A program made the translations under genes and the position numbers. This document shows positions 34,327-42,287 of a stretch of 64,000 nucleotides of DNA, in pieces; the stretch's first letter is position 1, and every line of letters starts with the position of its first letter. Where the stretch lies: contig NZ_JBOITM010000086.1 of assembly GCF_050717535.1 (NCBI RefSeq), positions 3,539 to 67,538 of the forward strand, in the 5' to 3' direction. Under the pieces are notes generated by a model. It saw nothing but the letters and a program-made list of their open reading frames with translations. It was not told where the DNA came from and did not search any database. Origin of the DNA: Clostridium_AD sp050717535. Its GTDB lineage: Bacteria; Bacillota; Clostridia; Clostridiales; Clostridiaceae.

Positions 34327-35241
34327 ATGGCAAGAAAGGCAAGACAAAAATCAGAGTATGCTATATTTCATATTATGTGCAAGAGCATTACTGGAATAGA
34401 TTTATTTGTCGATGAAGACGATAAAAAAGAGTACTTATTACTTGTGAAAAAATATAAGGAGCTTTATAATTTTAAGGTTTATGGGTATTGCATTATGGAT
34501 AATCATTTACATATGTTAATTGACTCTAATGGTTCAGATATTTCAAATGTAATGCAGGGAATAAATTTTTCTTATGTAATGTATTATAATAAAAAGTATA
34601 AAAGAAAGGGGCATCTTTTTAAAGAGAGATTTAAGAGTATTATAGTTAATAATGAAAGATATTTAAGGACCGTATCACTATACATACATAACAATCCTAC
34701 TGATATTGCGGGCTATAAAACTTGTCCTGAAAAATATGCTTTTTCTAGTCTAGGAACATTTTTAGGGAAAAGACGTGACTCTTTTAAATTAGTAGATTAT
34801 GTATTTGTTATGAGCCTTTTCGGAGATAACCTTAAAAATGCAAGAAAAAACTATTACAACCTTATTTTTAAACGTAATGAGGAAAAATTAAAAGAAGAAA
34901 TCGAATTTGAAGATGAAAAAACAGACTTTAGATTTGGAAGAAAAGTACTCATAAGAAGTTTTAAACTAGAAGATATATTAGAGTTTGTAACAACAAGAAC
35001 GAATATTTCAAAGGCAATGATTAACGTGAAGTATAAGAGAAATCTTGCAGAAACTAAAGCATTAATAATTGTTTTAACGAGAAGTCTTTGTAATTTTAAA
35101 TCCAGTGATATAAGCAAGATACTTGGAAATATTTCGCATTCAAGGGTATCAAAATTAAGTACTATAGGCATTGAGTTTATTGGAATAAAAGGAAAACATG
35201 AAAATATTATTGAGGATTTTATTAAGTATAACCAGTCTTAA
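34327..35241 (+). CDS. REP-associated tyrosine transposase (RAYT, Y1_Tnp family)
   Basis: A 304-residue protein. The start MARKARQKSEYAIFHIM and the segment YCIMDNHLHMLI (HUH-type His60 and His62) are typical of RAYT/IS200-like single-strand transposases; Tyr112 or Tyr119 (RYLRTVSLYIHNNP) would be catalytic. The C-terminal part (about 220-304) has a helix-turn-helix resembling DnaA domain IV, with ISKILGNISHSRVSKL. I chose the ATG at 34327, preceded by GAGAGGTGA. It is flanked on both sides by the GGGGAC repeat family, in opposite orientations, the layout expected if this enzyme maintains those repeats. Confidence 0.88.
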   Translation: MARKARQKSEYAIFHIMCKSITGIDLFVDEDDKKEYLLLVKKYKELYNFKVYGYCIMDNHLHMLIDSNGSDISNVMQGINFSYVMYYNKKYKRKGHLFKERFKSIIVNNERYLRTVSLYIHNNPTDIAGYKTCPEKYAFSSLGTFLGKRRDSFKLVDYVFVMSLFGDNLKNARKNYYNLIFKRNEEKLKEEIEFEDEKTDFRFGRKVLIRSFKLEDILEFVTTRTNISKAMINVKYKRNLAETKALIIVLTRSLCNFKSSDISKILGNISHSRVSKLSTIGIEFIGIKGKHENIIEDFIKYNQS

Positions 35242-35363
35242 TATTTGAGAAGTTTAATGATTTTGTGATAGAGCAATAAAAATTTTAGTGAGTAATTTAT
35301 ATTTGTTTTATTTATAATAAAATTGGACAAGCATATAAAATAAAATGCATAGGTTGATAAACA

Positions 35364-35507
35364 CCACTGATAATCCCGTTAAACCCTTTATAAGTTTCTA
35401 AGTGTCCCCTTTGGCTAACCCTGCTAACCCTGCTAACCCATTGATTAGTTTCTAAGTGTCCCCTGATAATCCCGTTAAACCCATTGATTAGTTTCTAAGT
35501 GTCCCCA
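35364..35507 (-). repeat. GGGGAC repeat cluster 5, inverted, downstream of the RAYT gene
   Basis: On the plus strand TTTCTAAGTGTCCCC occurs three times (ending near 35409, 35463 and 35506), the last two preceded by CCCATTGATTAG; two of the units begin TGATAATCCCGTTAAACCC. Read on the minus strand the element is GGGGACACTTAGAAACTAAT followed by CAATGGG, a variant of the core found elsewhere. The units are direct repeats of about 43-54 bases. Confidence 0.85.
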
Positions 35508-35583
35508 ACCCCAACTGTCCCCAACCCCAACCCCAACCCCAACCCCAAACCCAACCCCGTCCCCAACCCCAACCTCCAACCCC
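35503..35583 (-). repeat. CCCCAA hexamer array, G-quadruplex candidate
   Basis: Ten runs of four C and one of three C occur in 81 bases, mostly spaced by AA, so the minus strand reads as repeated GGGGTT. Such runs with 2-base loops are strong G-quadruplex formers. The tract directly adjoins the inverted repeats downstream of the RAYT gene. It stands out in an AT-rich chromosome. The rest of the 35242-35679 gap holds no gene. Confidence 0.85.
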
Positions 35584-35679
35584 ATCATCTTCCCCTAAAT
35601 AAAAAAACCTCATCACCTCAAGATAAAAATCATCCCGAAATAACAAGGTCCTAATTTTGCTGCCCAATGCCCAATATTC

Positions 35680-36765
35680 CTATTTTGAAGTCAAATACCC
35701 TTCAGACATTAAAAGCTCGGCAGTAAGTACTGCACCACCGGCTGCTCCACGTAGAGTATTATGAGATAAGCTAACAAATTTATAGTCAAACAGTTTATCC
35801 TCGCGTAGTCGTCCTATGGTTACACCCATGCCTTTTTCAATATTTCTATCTAACCTAGTTTGAGGTCTATCATTTTCCTCGAAGTAGGTCAAAAATTGTT
35901 CAGGGGCGTTTGGAAGTTTTAATGTTTGAGGCTTTCCTTTGAAATTTGCCCAATGCTCTAATATAGCTTCTTTTGATGGTTTGTTTTCAAAGGAAACAAA
36001 TACTGCAGCTAAGTGACCGTCTGATACTGGGACACGAATACATTGAGTTGAAATTATAGGCCCATCAGCATTAACTATGGTATCATTTTCTATATGACCC
36101 CAAATTTTAAGTGGTTCTTGTTCGCTCTTTTCTTCTTCTCCTCCTATATATGGTATAACATTATCAATGATTTCTGGCCAGTCTGAGAATATTTTTCCAG
36201 AGCCGGATATAGCTTGATAGGTGCAAACTAATATTTTTGTAGGTTTATATTCCATAAGTGCACTTATAGCAGGAACATAACTTTGAATGGAACAATTTGG
36301 TTTAGCAACAATAAAGCCTTTTTTAGTGCCTAAACGCTTACGTTGCACTGGAATTAAGTCAAAATGGTCAGCATTTATTTCTGGAATAACCATTGGCACA
36401 TCACCTGTATGTCGATGTGCAGAATTGTTTGAAATTACAGGAGTTTCAGCTTTTGCATATTTTTCTTCGATTTCTCTAATTTCATTTGCAGGCATATTAA
36501 CCGCACAGAATACAAAATCTACTTCACTGCTTATTAAATCTACTTCATCTATATTTTTGATTACAATGTTTTTAACACACTCTGGCATTGGTACGTCTAA
36601 TTTCCATCTATTATTTACTGCTTCTAAATAAGTTTTACCCACTGAGTTCGCACTAGCAGCAATAACAGCTATTTCGAAATAAGGGTGATTTGCCAGTAGT
36701 GTAACAAGACGTTGACCAACAAATCCAGTTCCACCTAATAATCCAACTTTTAATTTTTTATCCAT
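35680..36765 (-). CDS. asd: aspartate-semialdehyde dehydrogenase
   Basis: A 361-residue enzyme of the longer (archaeal/fungal-like) Asd type. The NADP site is GLLGGTGFVGQRL; the catalytic Cys is at about 158 in KPNCSIQSY; later QAISGSG and RVPVSDGHLA match substrate-binding segments. It reduces aspartyl phosphate to the semialdehyde for lysine, threonine, methionine and diaminopimelate synthesis. I placed the start at the ATG at 36765, which has GGAGGT upstream. No other amino acid genes adjoin it. Confidence 0.95.
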   Translation of the reverse strand: MDKKLKVGLLGGTGFVGQRLVTLLANHPYFEIAVIAASANSVGKTYLEAVNNRWKLDVPMPECVKNIVIKNIDEVDLISSEVDFVFCAVNMPANEIREIEEKYAKAETPVISNNSAHRHTGDVPMVIPEINADHFDLIPVQRKRLGTKKGFIVAKPNCSIQSYVPAISALMEYKPTKILVCTYQAISGSGKIFSDWPEIIDNVIPYIGGEEEKSEQEPLKIWGHIENDTIVNADGPIISTQCIRVPVSDGHLAAVFVSFENKPSKEAILEHWANFKGKPQTLKLPNAPEQFLTYFEENDRPQTRLDRNIEKGMGVTIGRLREDKLFDYKFVSLSHNTLRGAAGGAVLTAELLMSEGYLTSK

Positions 36766-36986
36766 TGTATTGATACCTCCAATTTTAATGATATATACTT
36801 GTGGCAAAATGTAAATGCTTTATTTATATATATTCACATCAAAGTTATAAAGTTAATAGTACTAATAATAAATATAAAATTATATGTATATGTATGTAGT
36901 TTACTATTATTAATGATTATAATGTTAAAAGGTATATACTTCAAGTAAATAATTATATACAATGGTTATGCATAGTAAATTAGGTC

Positions 36987-37014
36987 TTGACAATAAAGTT
37001 GTAAGTTATATAAT
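36987..37014 (+). promoter_or_regulatory. putative promoter of speD
   Basis: TTGACA (36987-36992), 16-base spacer, TATAAT (37009-37014), 37 bases before the start codon. The remaining divergent gap to asd is AT-rich without other clear signals. Confidence 0.65.
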
Positions 37015-37050
37015 TTTTCTAGAAGAGTCTAAGAGAAATGGGGAATAAAA

Positions 37051-37869
37051 TTGCCTAAAAATGATAAAAATAAAATCAAACTATATGGATTTAACAACTT
37101 AACAAAATCATTAAGTTTTAATATTTATGATATTTGTTATACAAAAACGGAAGAAGATCGCAAGAAATATATAGAATATATTGATGAGCAATATAATGCT
37201 GAGAGGTTAACAAAAATTCTAACCGATGTTACTGAAATAATAGGGGCTAGTGTGTTAAATATTGCGAAACAGGATTATGATCCTCAAGGAGCAAGTGTAA
37301 CTTTACTTATTTCAGAAGAAGAAATACCAATATATTTGGTTGATCCTTCTTGTAATAGAGGGATTCTTACCCCCCTACGCGCAAATATTGTGGGACATTT
37401 AGATAAAAGTCATGTAACAGTCCACACTTATCCGGAAAGCCATCCTCAAAATGATATAAGCACTTTTAGAGTAGATATAGATGTAGCCACATGTGGTACA
37501 ATCTCTCCATTAAAAGCTTTAAATCACTTAATAAGCAGTTTTGATTCGGATATTATTACTATTGATTATAGGGTTAGAGGTTTTACTAGAGATATGGATG
37601 GTAAAAAACATTTTATAGATCATGAAATTAATTCTATACAAAATTATATTACAACAGAAACTAAAGATAGATATAATTTAATTGATATGAATATATATCA
37701 ATCTAATATATTTCACACGAAAATGATATTAAACGATTTTGAACTAGATGATTATTTATTTGAGATCAAACAAGAAGACTTAAATGAAGATGAAAAAAAT
37801 GATATTGTTCAAAAATTGAAAAAAGAAATGACGGAAATATTTTATGGTATGGATATTTCTAATGGTTGA
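37051..37869 (+). CDS. speD: S-adenosylmethionine decarboxylase proenzyme
   Basis: A 272-residue protein of the E. coli SpeD class. It starts like that family (KLYGFNNLTKSLSFNIYDIC) and has HLDKSHVTVHTYPESHP, in which cleavage before Ser120 should create the pyruvoyl cofactor, then STFRVDIDVATCG and VRGFTRDMDGKKHFIDHEIN. It makes decarboxylated SAM for spermidine synthesis. The start is TTG with GGGGA upstream; the nearby ATG is out of frame. No speE gene lies here. Confidence 0.95.
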   Translation: MPKNDKNKIKLYGFNNLTKSLSFNIYDICYTKTEEDRKKYIEYIDEQYNAERLTKILTDVTEIIGASVLNIAKQDYDPQGASVTLLISEEEIPIYLVDPSCNRGILTPLRANIVGHLDKSHVTVHTYPESHPQNDISTFRVDIDVATCGTISPLKALNHLISSFDSDIITIDYRVRGFTRDMDGKKHFIDHEINSIQNYITTETKDRYNLIDMNIYQSNIFHTKMILNDFELDDYLFEIKQEDLNEDEKNDIVQKLKKEMTEIFYGMDISNG

Positions 37870-37881
37870 TTTCTTTGTAAT

Positions 37882-37916
37882 CTAATAAAGGCTTAATTCT
37901 AATAAAGGTTTAATTC
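37882..37916. repeat. two tandem 17-bp repeats after speD
   Basis: TAATAAAGGCTTAATTC and TAATAAAGGTTTAATTC lie in tandem just past the speD stop, followed by TAATT of a third. Confidence 0.7.
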
Positions 37917-37919
37917 TAA

Positions 37920-37960
37920 TTGAAGACTTCAGTGGGAGATTAGTACTCCAACTGAAGCCT
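37920..37960 (+). terminator. hairpin after speD, ACTTCAG family
   Basis: AAGACTTCAGTGGGAG pairs with CTCCAACTGAAGCCTT with few mismatches around a 7-base loop. Closely related to the hairpins at 2433 and 41212. No long T tract follows, so termination is uncertain. Confidence 0.55.
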
Positions 37961-38144
37961 TCGTTATGTTGTGGTTGAAACAATATTTCTATCATATTTA
38001 CAGCAAGAGTACGCCCACTTCAACGCAGTAAGTGGGTGGTGAATTGCCCAAAATAAACAAAAAGATAAATATAAAAGTATTTTATATTTACAATGTTTTT
38101 AAATAACTTTTCGTTATAATAACTATGTAGAGGAGGTGAACCGA

Positions 38145-39626
38145 ATGGGGCAAAATAATGTTGATAAAAATTATGAATACAGAACTTATCAATTTAGGAT
38201 TAAGAAAAGTAATTCATTATTTAAATACTGTGATGAAATGTGTTTTAATTCAAAAAATCTTTATAATATGGCAAATTTTTATATACGCCAGGCTTTTAGT
38301 GGTATTAAAAAAGAACCTTTAGCAAGGCATGAGAATGAAGCTACTGTTATAACTGCTATAAATTCAAATATTGATAAATTAAATGAGATTAAAATCGTAA
38401 CTTTTGATAAAAGAAAAAATTATAAGTTAAAGTCTAACGCTCCTAAAAGCGAACCCAAAACTGAACCTAAGTTATTTAAATCATTAGATCAAGAGAATTA
38501 CTTTATAGGTTGGTGCCTTTTAGATGGTGTTTTTAAACTTACGAAACAAGTAGATTATACAAGTTTACCAGCACAAACTAATCAAGCAGTTTTAAAGTTA
38601 GTTAATCAAGATTGGAAAAGCTTCTTTAATGCTGCAAAAGAATATAAAATTAACCCAAATAAATTTAGTGGCAAACCCCAAATACCTCATTATGCTAAAA
38701 AAGATGGTAGAAAGGTAGCTACATTTACCAATCAATCTTGCCTGCTCAGGACTAAAGATGATAAAAATTATTTGACATTTCCAAAGACTAAATTAAAGCT
38801 AGAAATAGGTGCAATTGGGTTAAGAAACAACAATTTAAAGGAAGTTAGGATAATACCAAACTCTAATTTTTATACAGTAGAGATGATTGTAGCAATATCA
38901 AAATCAGTAATCAATGAAGCTAGTGATAGAATTATCGCTATTGATTTAGGCGTTAATAATTTTGCAACTATATCAAATAATGTTGGATTAACTCCAATTA
39001 TTATTAAGGGTGGAATATTAAAAGCTGAAAATCAATTTTACAATAAACTAAGAGCTCAATATTTTAGTGTTTTAAGAATGGGTAAAGGTCCAAAGGAAGG
39101 ACAGTTTACTTCAGCTAGACTAAACAAACTTGATACTGATAGATACTCATTTATAAAGGACTACTTCCATAAATCAAGCAGAATAATTGTTAACTACTGC
39201 ATGGTTAATAATATAGATACTATAGTTATTGGCAAAAACAAGCATTGGAAAGATAACATTACTATGAGGCAAGCTAGTAAACAAAGTTTCGCTAATATAC
39301 CATATAATCCTTTTATAAATATGATAGCTTATAAGGCTAATGAGATGGGTATTAAGGTTATTGAAACTGAAGAATCATATACTAGTAAAGCAAGTTTTTT
39401 AGATAATGATTATATACCAACTTATGGTATAGATGATGCTAATGCAATATTTAGTGGTAGAAGAATAAGCCGTGGTAGATATAAGAGTAAAGATGGCTCA
39501 ATCATTAACGCTGATGTAAATGGCGCTTGTAATATATTAAGAAAAGTATTTCCAATGGTTTTTAGAAATATTAGCTTGAGGAATAGAGGGGTTGTGACCA
39601 TCCCATTGTCGTTAATCGTTGCTTAG
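38145..39626 (+). CDS. tnpB: TnpB-like RNA-guided nuclease (IS605 OrfB family), variant active site
   Basis: A 493-residue protein, longer than the usual 360-420. RuvC-I Asp267 is in IAIDLGVNNFA and RuvC-III Asp457 in INADVNGACNI. In the RuvC-II position, where the family normally has a Glu (E-D-L), this protein has IVIGKNKHW with no acid; Glu residues 407, 409 and 410 in IETEESYTSKAS may substitute. The CxxC zinc knuckle usual before RuvC-III is absent. The ATG at 38145 follows AGGAGGTG. Expected activity is cleavage of DNA guided by an RNA from the 3' end of the element. Confidence 0.85.
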   Translation: MGQNNVDKNYEYRTYQFRIKKSNSLFKYCDEMCFNSKNLYNMANFYIRQAFSGIKKEPLARHENEATVITAINSNIDKLNEIKIVTFDKRKNYKLKSNAPKSEPKTEPKLFKSLDQENYFIGWCLLDGVFKLTKQVDYTSLPAQTNQAVLKLVNQDWKSFFNAAKEYKINPNKFSGKPQIPHYAKKDGRKVATFTNQSCLLRTKDDKNYLTFPKTKLKLEIGAIGLRNNNLKEVRIIPNSNFYTVEMIVAISKSVINEASDRIIAIDLGVNNFATISNNVGLTPIIIKGGILKAENQFYNKLRAQYFSVLRMGKGPKEGQFTSARLNKLDTDRYSFIKDYFHKSSRIIVNYCMVNNIDTIVIGKNKHWKDNITMRQASKQSFANIPYNPFINMIAYKANEMGIKVIETEESYTSKASFLDNDYIPTYGIDDANAIFSGRRISRGRYKSKDGSIINADVNGACNILRKVFPMVFRNISLRNRGVVTIPLSLIVA

Positions 39627-39722
39627 AATATTGGAAACTACCAATAATTTTAAGTGGAAACTCAAATTCGATACGCATAAAGAAGCCCCCACTTTAAGAT
39701 TTCTAAGTGGGGGAAAAGTTCA
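39560..39722 (+). ncRNA. candidate omega RNA of the TnpB element
   Basis: TnpB guide RNAs derive from the 3' end of tnpB through the right end. This stretch covers the last codons of the gene and ends in the CCCCCACTT hairpin; the guide would be the flanking sequence beyond about 39720. Boundaries are inferred from family knowledge, not seen. Confidence 0.35.
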
Positions 39723-39860
39723 CGATAATTGTGTCAATAAAATTTTCTTGACTTCATTAGATGTAGTAGTCCTTAAAAACATCAACAATATAGTAGCAAC
39801 CATGATATAATGTAAGGAAAAACAGAATGTAAATAGAAACATAAAATATAGGGGGTATAC

Positions 39861-41165
39861 ATGCGTTGGTTAGAAATTAATAGAAGTAATTCGTTAACAG
39901 GTAGCATTACCATACCAGGATCAAAAAACAGTTCACTTCCACTATTAGCTGCCTGCTGCTTATGTGATGAAGTGGTTATATTAAAAAATATACCTAATAT
40001 TTCTGATGTTAGTTTAGTTTGCGATATTGCTGAGGATATTGGGATGAAGATAGTAATTAAAAAGGACAAGTTAATACTAGATCCATCTAATATTCATAGT
40101 TCACTTATAGATCATAATAAATCTGCTCACTTTAGAGCATCTTATTATTTTGGGGGAGCCTTGCTTGCAAAATTTAAAAGGGTTTCTATAGGATATCCAG
40201 GTGGGGATGACTTTGGGTCAAGACCTATTGATCAACATATTAAAGGGCTAGAAGCATTAGGAGCGAAGTTTAATTTTTATACTGATTATTATGTAGTTGA
40301 AGCAGAGAAACTTATTGGAGCGGACATATATTTAGATGTAATTTCAAGTGGTGCTACCATGAATATAATGCTTGCAGCTGTACTTGCCCAGGGTAAAACA
40401 ATATTGAGAAATGTAGCTAAGGACCCAGAAGTTGTTGATTTAGCTATATTTTTGAATGAAATGGGCGCCTGCGTTAAAGGTGCAGGAACAGACATAATTA
40501 TTATTGAAGGTGTAAAAGCACTAGGCGGAGGAGTTCACTGCGCTATTCCAGATAGATTAATTGCAGGATCTTATCTAATGGCAGCGGCTATTACAGGAGG
40601 CAATATTAAAGTTTGCGGTATTATACCAGAGCATTTAATATCTTGCACAGCAAAACTTGAAGAAGCAGGGGTATGCATAGAAGAGGGAAATGATTTTATA
40701 AGAGCATATACCCAGGAAAATATTCAGGGTGTAAATGTTAAGGCTACTATGTATCCAGGGTTTGCAACGGATTTGCAACAACCACTAACTTCCATGCTTC
40801 TAGTTGCAAGCAGTCACAGTGTTATTGTTGATATGGTTTACCCAGGAAGATTTAATCATTGTCAGGAGCTGAACCTCATGGGAGCAGATATTATTATTAA
40901 AGAAGGAAGTGCAATAATTCCTGGTAACCGCAGCTTAAAAGGAGCATGGGTCAATGCTTCAGATGTAAGGGCTGGAATATCTCTGATTTTAGCTGGACTA
41001 ATTGCGGAGGGGACAACCTATATCACTGGGGTTGAACATATTGAACGTGGATATGTGGATATTGTTAAAGATTTAGTATCATTGGGTGCTAATATAAAAT
41101 TAGTTGAAAGAGTCGAAGAAGAAGAAGAAGAAGAAGAACAAGATTCTGATTCTAATTTTGGTTAA
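39861..41165 (+). CDS. murA: MurA-like UDP-N-acetylglucosamine 1-carboxyvinyltransferase with Cys-to-Asp active site
   Basis: A 434-residue EPSP synthase-fold enzyme. SLTGSITIPGSKNSSLPLLA is the MurA N-terminus and LQQPLTSMLLVAS and ADVRAG-like SDVRAGISLILAGL are also conserved. The loop that normally reads PGGCAIGxRP is PGGDDFGSRP, so Asp116 replaces the nucleophilic Cys alkylated by fosfomycin. MurA enzymes with Asp here remain active and resist fosfomycin in other bacteria. The C-terminal tail is poly-Glu from a GAA run. GGGGG precedes the ATG. It lies upstream of ddl. Confidence 0.88.
   Translation: MRWLEINRSNSLTGSITIPGSKNSSLPLLAACCLCDEVVILKNIPNISDVSLVCDIAEDIGMKIVIKKDKLILDPSNIHSSLIDHNKSAHFRASYYFGGALLAKFKRVSIGYPGGDDFGSRPIDQHIKGLEALGAKFNFYTDYYVVEAEKLIGADIYLDVISSGATMNIMLAAVLAQGKTILRNVAKDPEVVDLAIFLNEMGACVKGAGTDIIIIEGVKALGGGVHCAIPDRLIAGSYLMAAAITGGNIKVCGIIPEHLISCTAKLEEAGVCIEEGNDFIRAYTQENIQGVNVKATMYPGFATDLQQPLTSMLLVASSHSVIVDMVYPGRFNHCQELNLMGADIIIKEGSAIIPGNRSLKGAWVNASDVRAGISLILAGLIAEGTTYITGVEHIERGYVDIVKDLVSLGANIKLVERVEEEEEEEEQDSDSNFG
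41118..41139 (+). repeat. GAA trinucleotide run at the 3' end of murA
   Basis: About seven GAA codons in a row encode the poly-Glu tail of the MurA-like protein. The tract may vary in length but in steps of three. Confidence 0.8.
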
Positions 41166-41211
41166 GGTTAAGGACTGCGTCAGAAAAATTTAATAAAGTT
41201 ACATAATTAAG

Positions 41212-41253
41212 AACTTCAGAAGGGAAATTAAAACTCCAACTGAAGTTTTTTTG
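41212..41253 (+). terminator. terminator of the murA-like gene, ACTTCAG family
   Basis: AACTTCAG (41212-41219) pairs with CTGAAGTT (41240-41247), inner GGGA/CTCC partly pairs, then T7. Confidence 0.8.
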
Positions 41254-41353
41254 GTATACCACTACATGAAGAAACTCGCAAGGCAGTGGTTCTTACGTTA
41301 ATAGCATACATCCCATACAATAATATTAAGAAAATAAATTTAGGGGTGATTGT

Positions 41354-42250
41354 ATGCAAATCGGAGTTATAATGGGTGGAATATCTGCGGAGAAGGAAGT
41401 ATCACTACTTACAGGAAATCAAATTATTAAAAATTTAGATAGGGATAAATATGAGGTTATACCTATACCAATAAATAGCCAATATGAACTTATAGATAGT
41501 GTAAAATGTTTACAGTTTGCATTTATTGCACTTCATGGAAAATTTGGCGAAGATGGAAGAATTCAAGGCATTCTAGAGAGTGTAGGTGTACCTTTTTCAG
41601 GGTGTGGGGTTTTAGCAAGTGCATTATGTATGGATAAAAATATAAGTAAAAAATTGTTTGTATCAGAAGGAATAAAAACACCAAAGTGGATATTAGTAAA
41701 AGATGAAAATAAAATAGATTATAGTATAATAGAAAATATAGGATACCCACTAATTGTAAAACCTAATAGTGGAGGCTCAAGTATCGGTACTATTTTGGCG
41801 CACTCAAAAGAGGAACTTAAAGAAGGGGTTTGTGCGGCTTTAAAATATGACCATGAAATTATAATTGAAGAATATATAAAAGGTGAGGAAATAACCTGCT
41901 GTATATTAAATGGGGAACTACTTCCCGTGATATCTATACATCCTAAATCAGGATTTTTTAATTATAGCTCAAAATATGAAAATGATGGTGCGCAGGAAAA
42001 AATCATAGAACTTTCTCAGCTTTTAAGAGAAAAAGTTGAGAAAATTTCTTCGAAATGTTGGGATACTTTTAAACTAAAGGTGTATGCTAGAATTGATATG
42101 ATAATAAAAAACGAAGAAATATATGTGCTAGAGATAAATACTCTACCAGGTATGACGGAAACTAGCCTTTTTCCTAAAAGTGCTAAGGCTTGTGGACTAA
42201 ATTTCAGTCAGCTTCTAGATAAAATAATCCAGTATTCTTTGATTGAATAA
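41354..42250 (+). CDS. ddl: D-alanine--D-alanine ligase
   Basis: A 298-residue ATP-grasp enzyme, at the short end of the DdlB class. It starts MQIGVIMGGISAEKEVS, has FIALHGKFGEDGRIQGILE, PSGG-like KPNSGGSSIGT, and the metal-binding end LEINTLPGMTETSLFPKSA. It makes D-Ala-D-Ala for peptidoglycan precursors. AGGGGTGA precedes the ATG. The next gene encodes a MocR-type regulator 37 bases downstream. Confidence 0.95.
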   Translation: MQIGVIMGGISAEKEVSLLTGNQIIKNLDRDKYEVIPIPINSQYELIDSVKCLQFAFIALHGKFGEDGRIQGILESVGVPFSGCGVLASALCMDKNISKKLFVSEGIKTPKWILVKDENKIDYSIIENIGYPLIVKPNSGGSSIGTILAHSKEELKEGVCAALKYDHEIIIEEYIKGEEITCCILNGELLPVISIHPKSGFFNYSSKYENDGAQEKIIELSQLLREKVEKISSKCWDTFKLKVYARIDMIIKNEEIYVLEINTLPGMTETSLFPKSAKACGLNFSQLLDKIIQYSLIE

Positions 42251-42287
42251 TAATAAATTTATATTTTTATAGATGGAAGGTGCACAA

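Larger units (their letters stand above)
38008..39726 (+). mobile_element. IS605/IS1341-type element with tnpB only
   Basis: The left boundary is marked by a hairpin CCCACTT (38014-38020)/AAGTGGG (38030-38036) followed by TGGTGAATTG; the right boundary by CCCCCACTT (39686-39694)/AAGTGGGGG (39705-39713) followed by AAAAGTTCAC. The two stems share sequence, and GTGAA near the left end is complementary to TTCAC at the right end, as in subterminal palindromes recognised by TnpA. No tnpA gene is present, so movement would need one in trans. Exact ends are estimates. Confidence 0.65.

Noticed and set aside
35503..35583. True telomere or chromosome end
   Set aside because: The CCCCAA repeats resemble ciliate telomeres, but unique genes continue on both sides, so this is an internal tract.
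39619..39810. Short rightward frame after tnpB
   Set aside because: It lies across the right-end hairpin of the IS element and its translation shows no domain; the region is better read as the guide RNA and element end.
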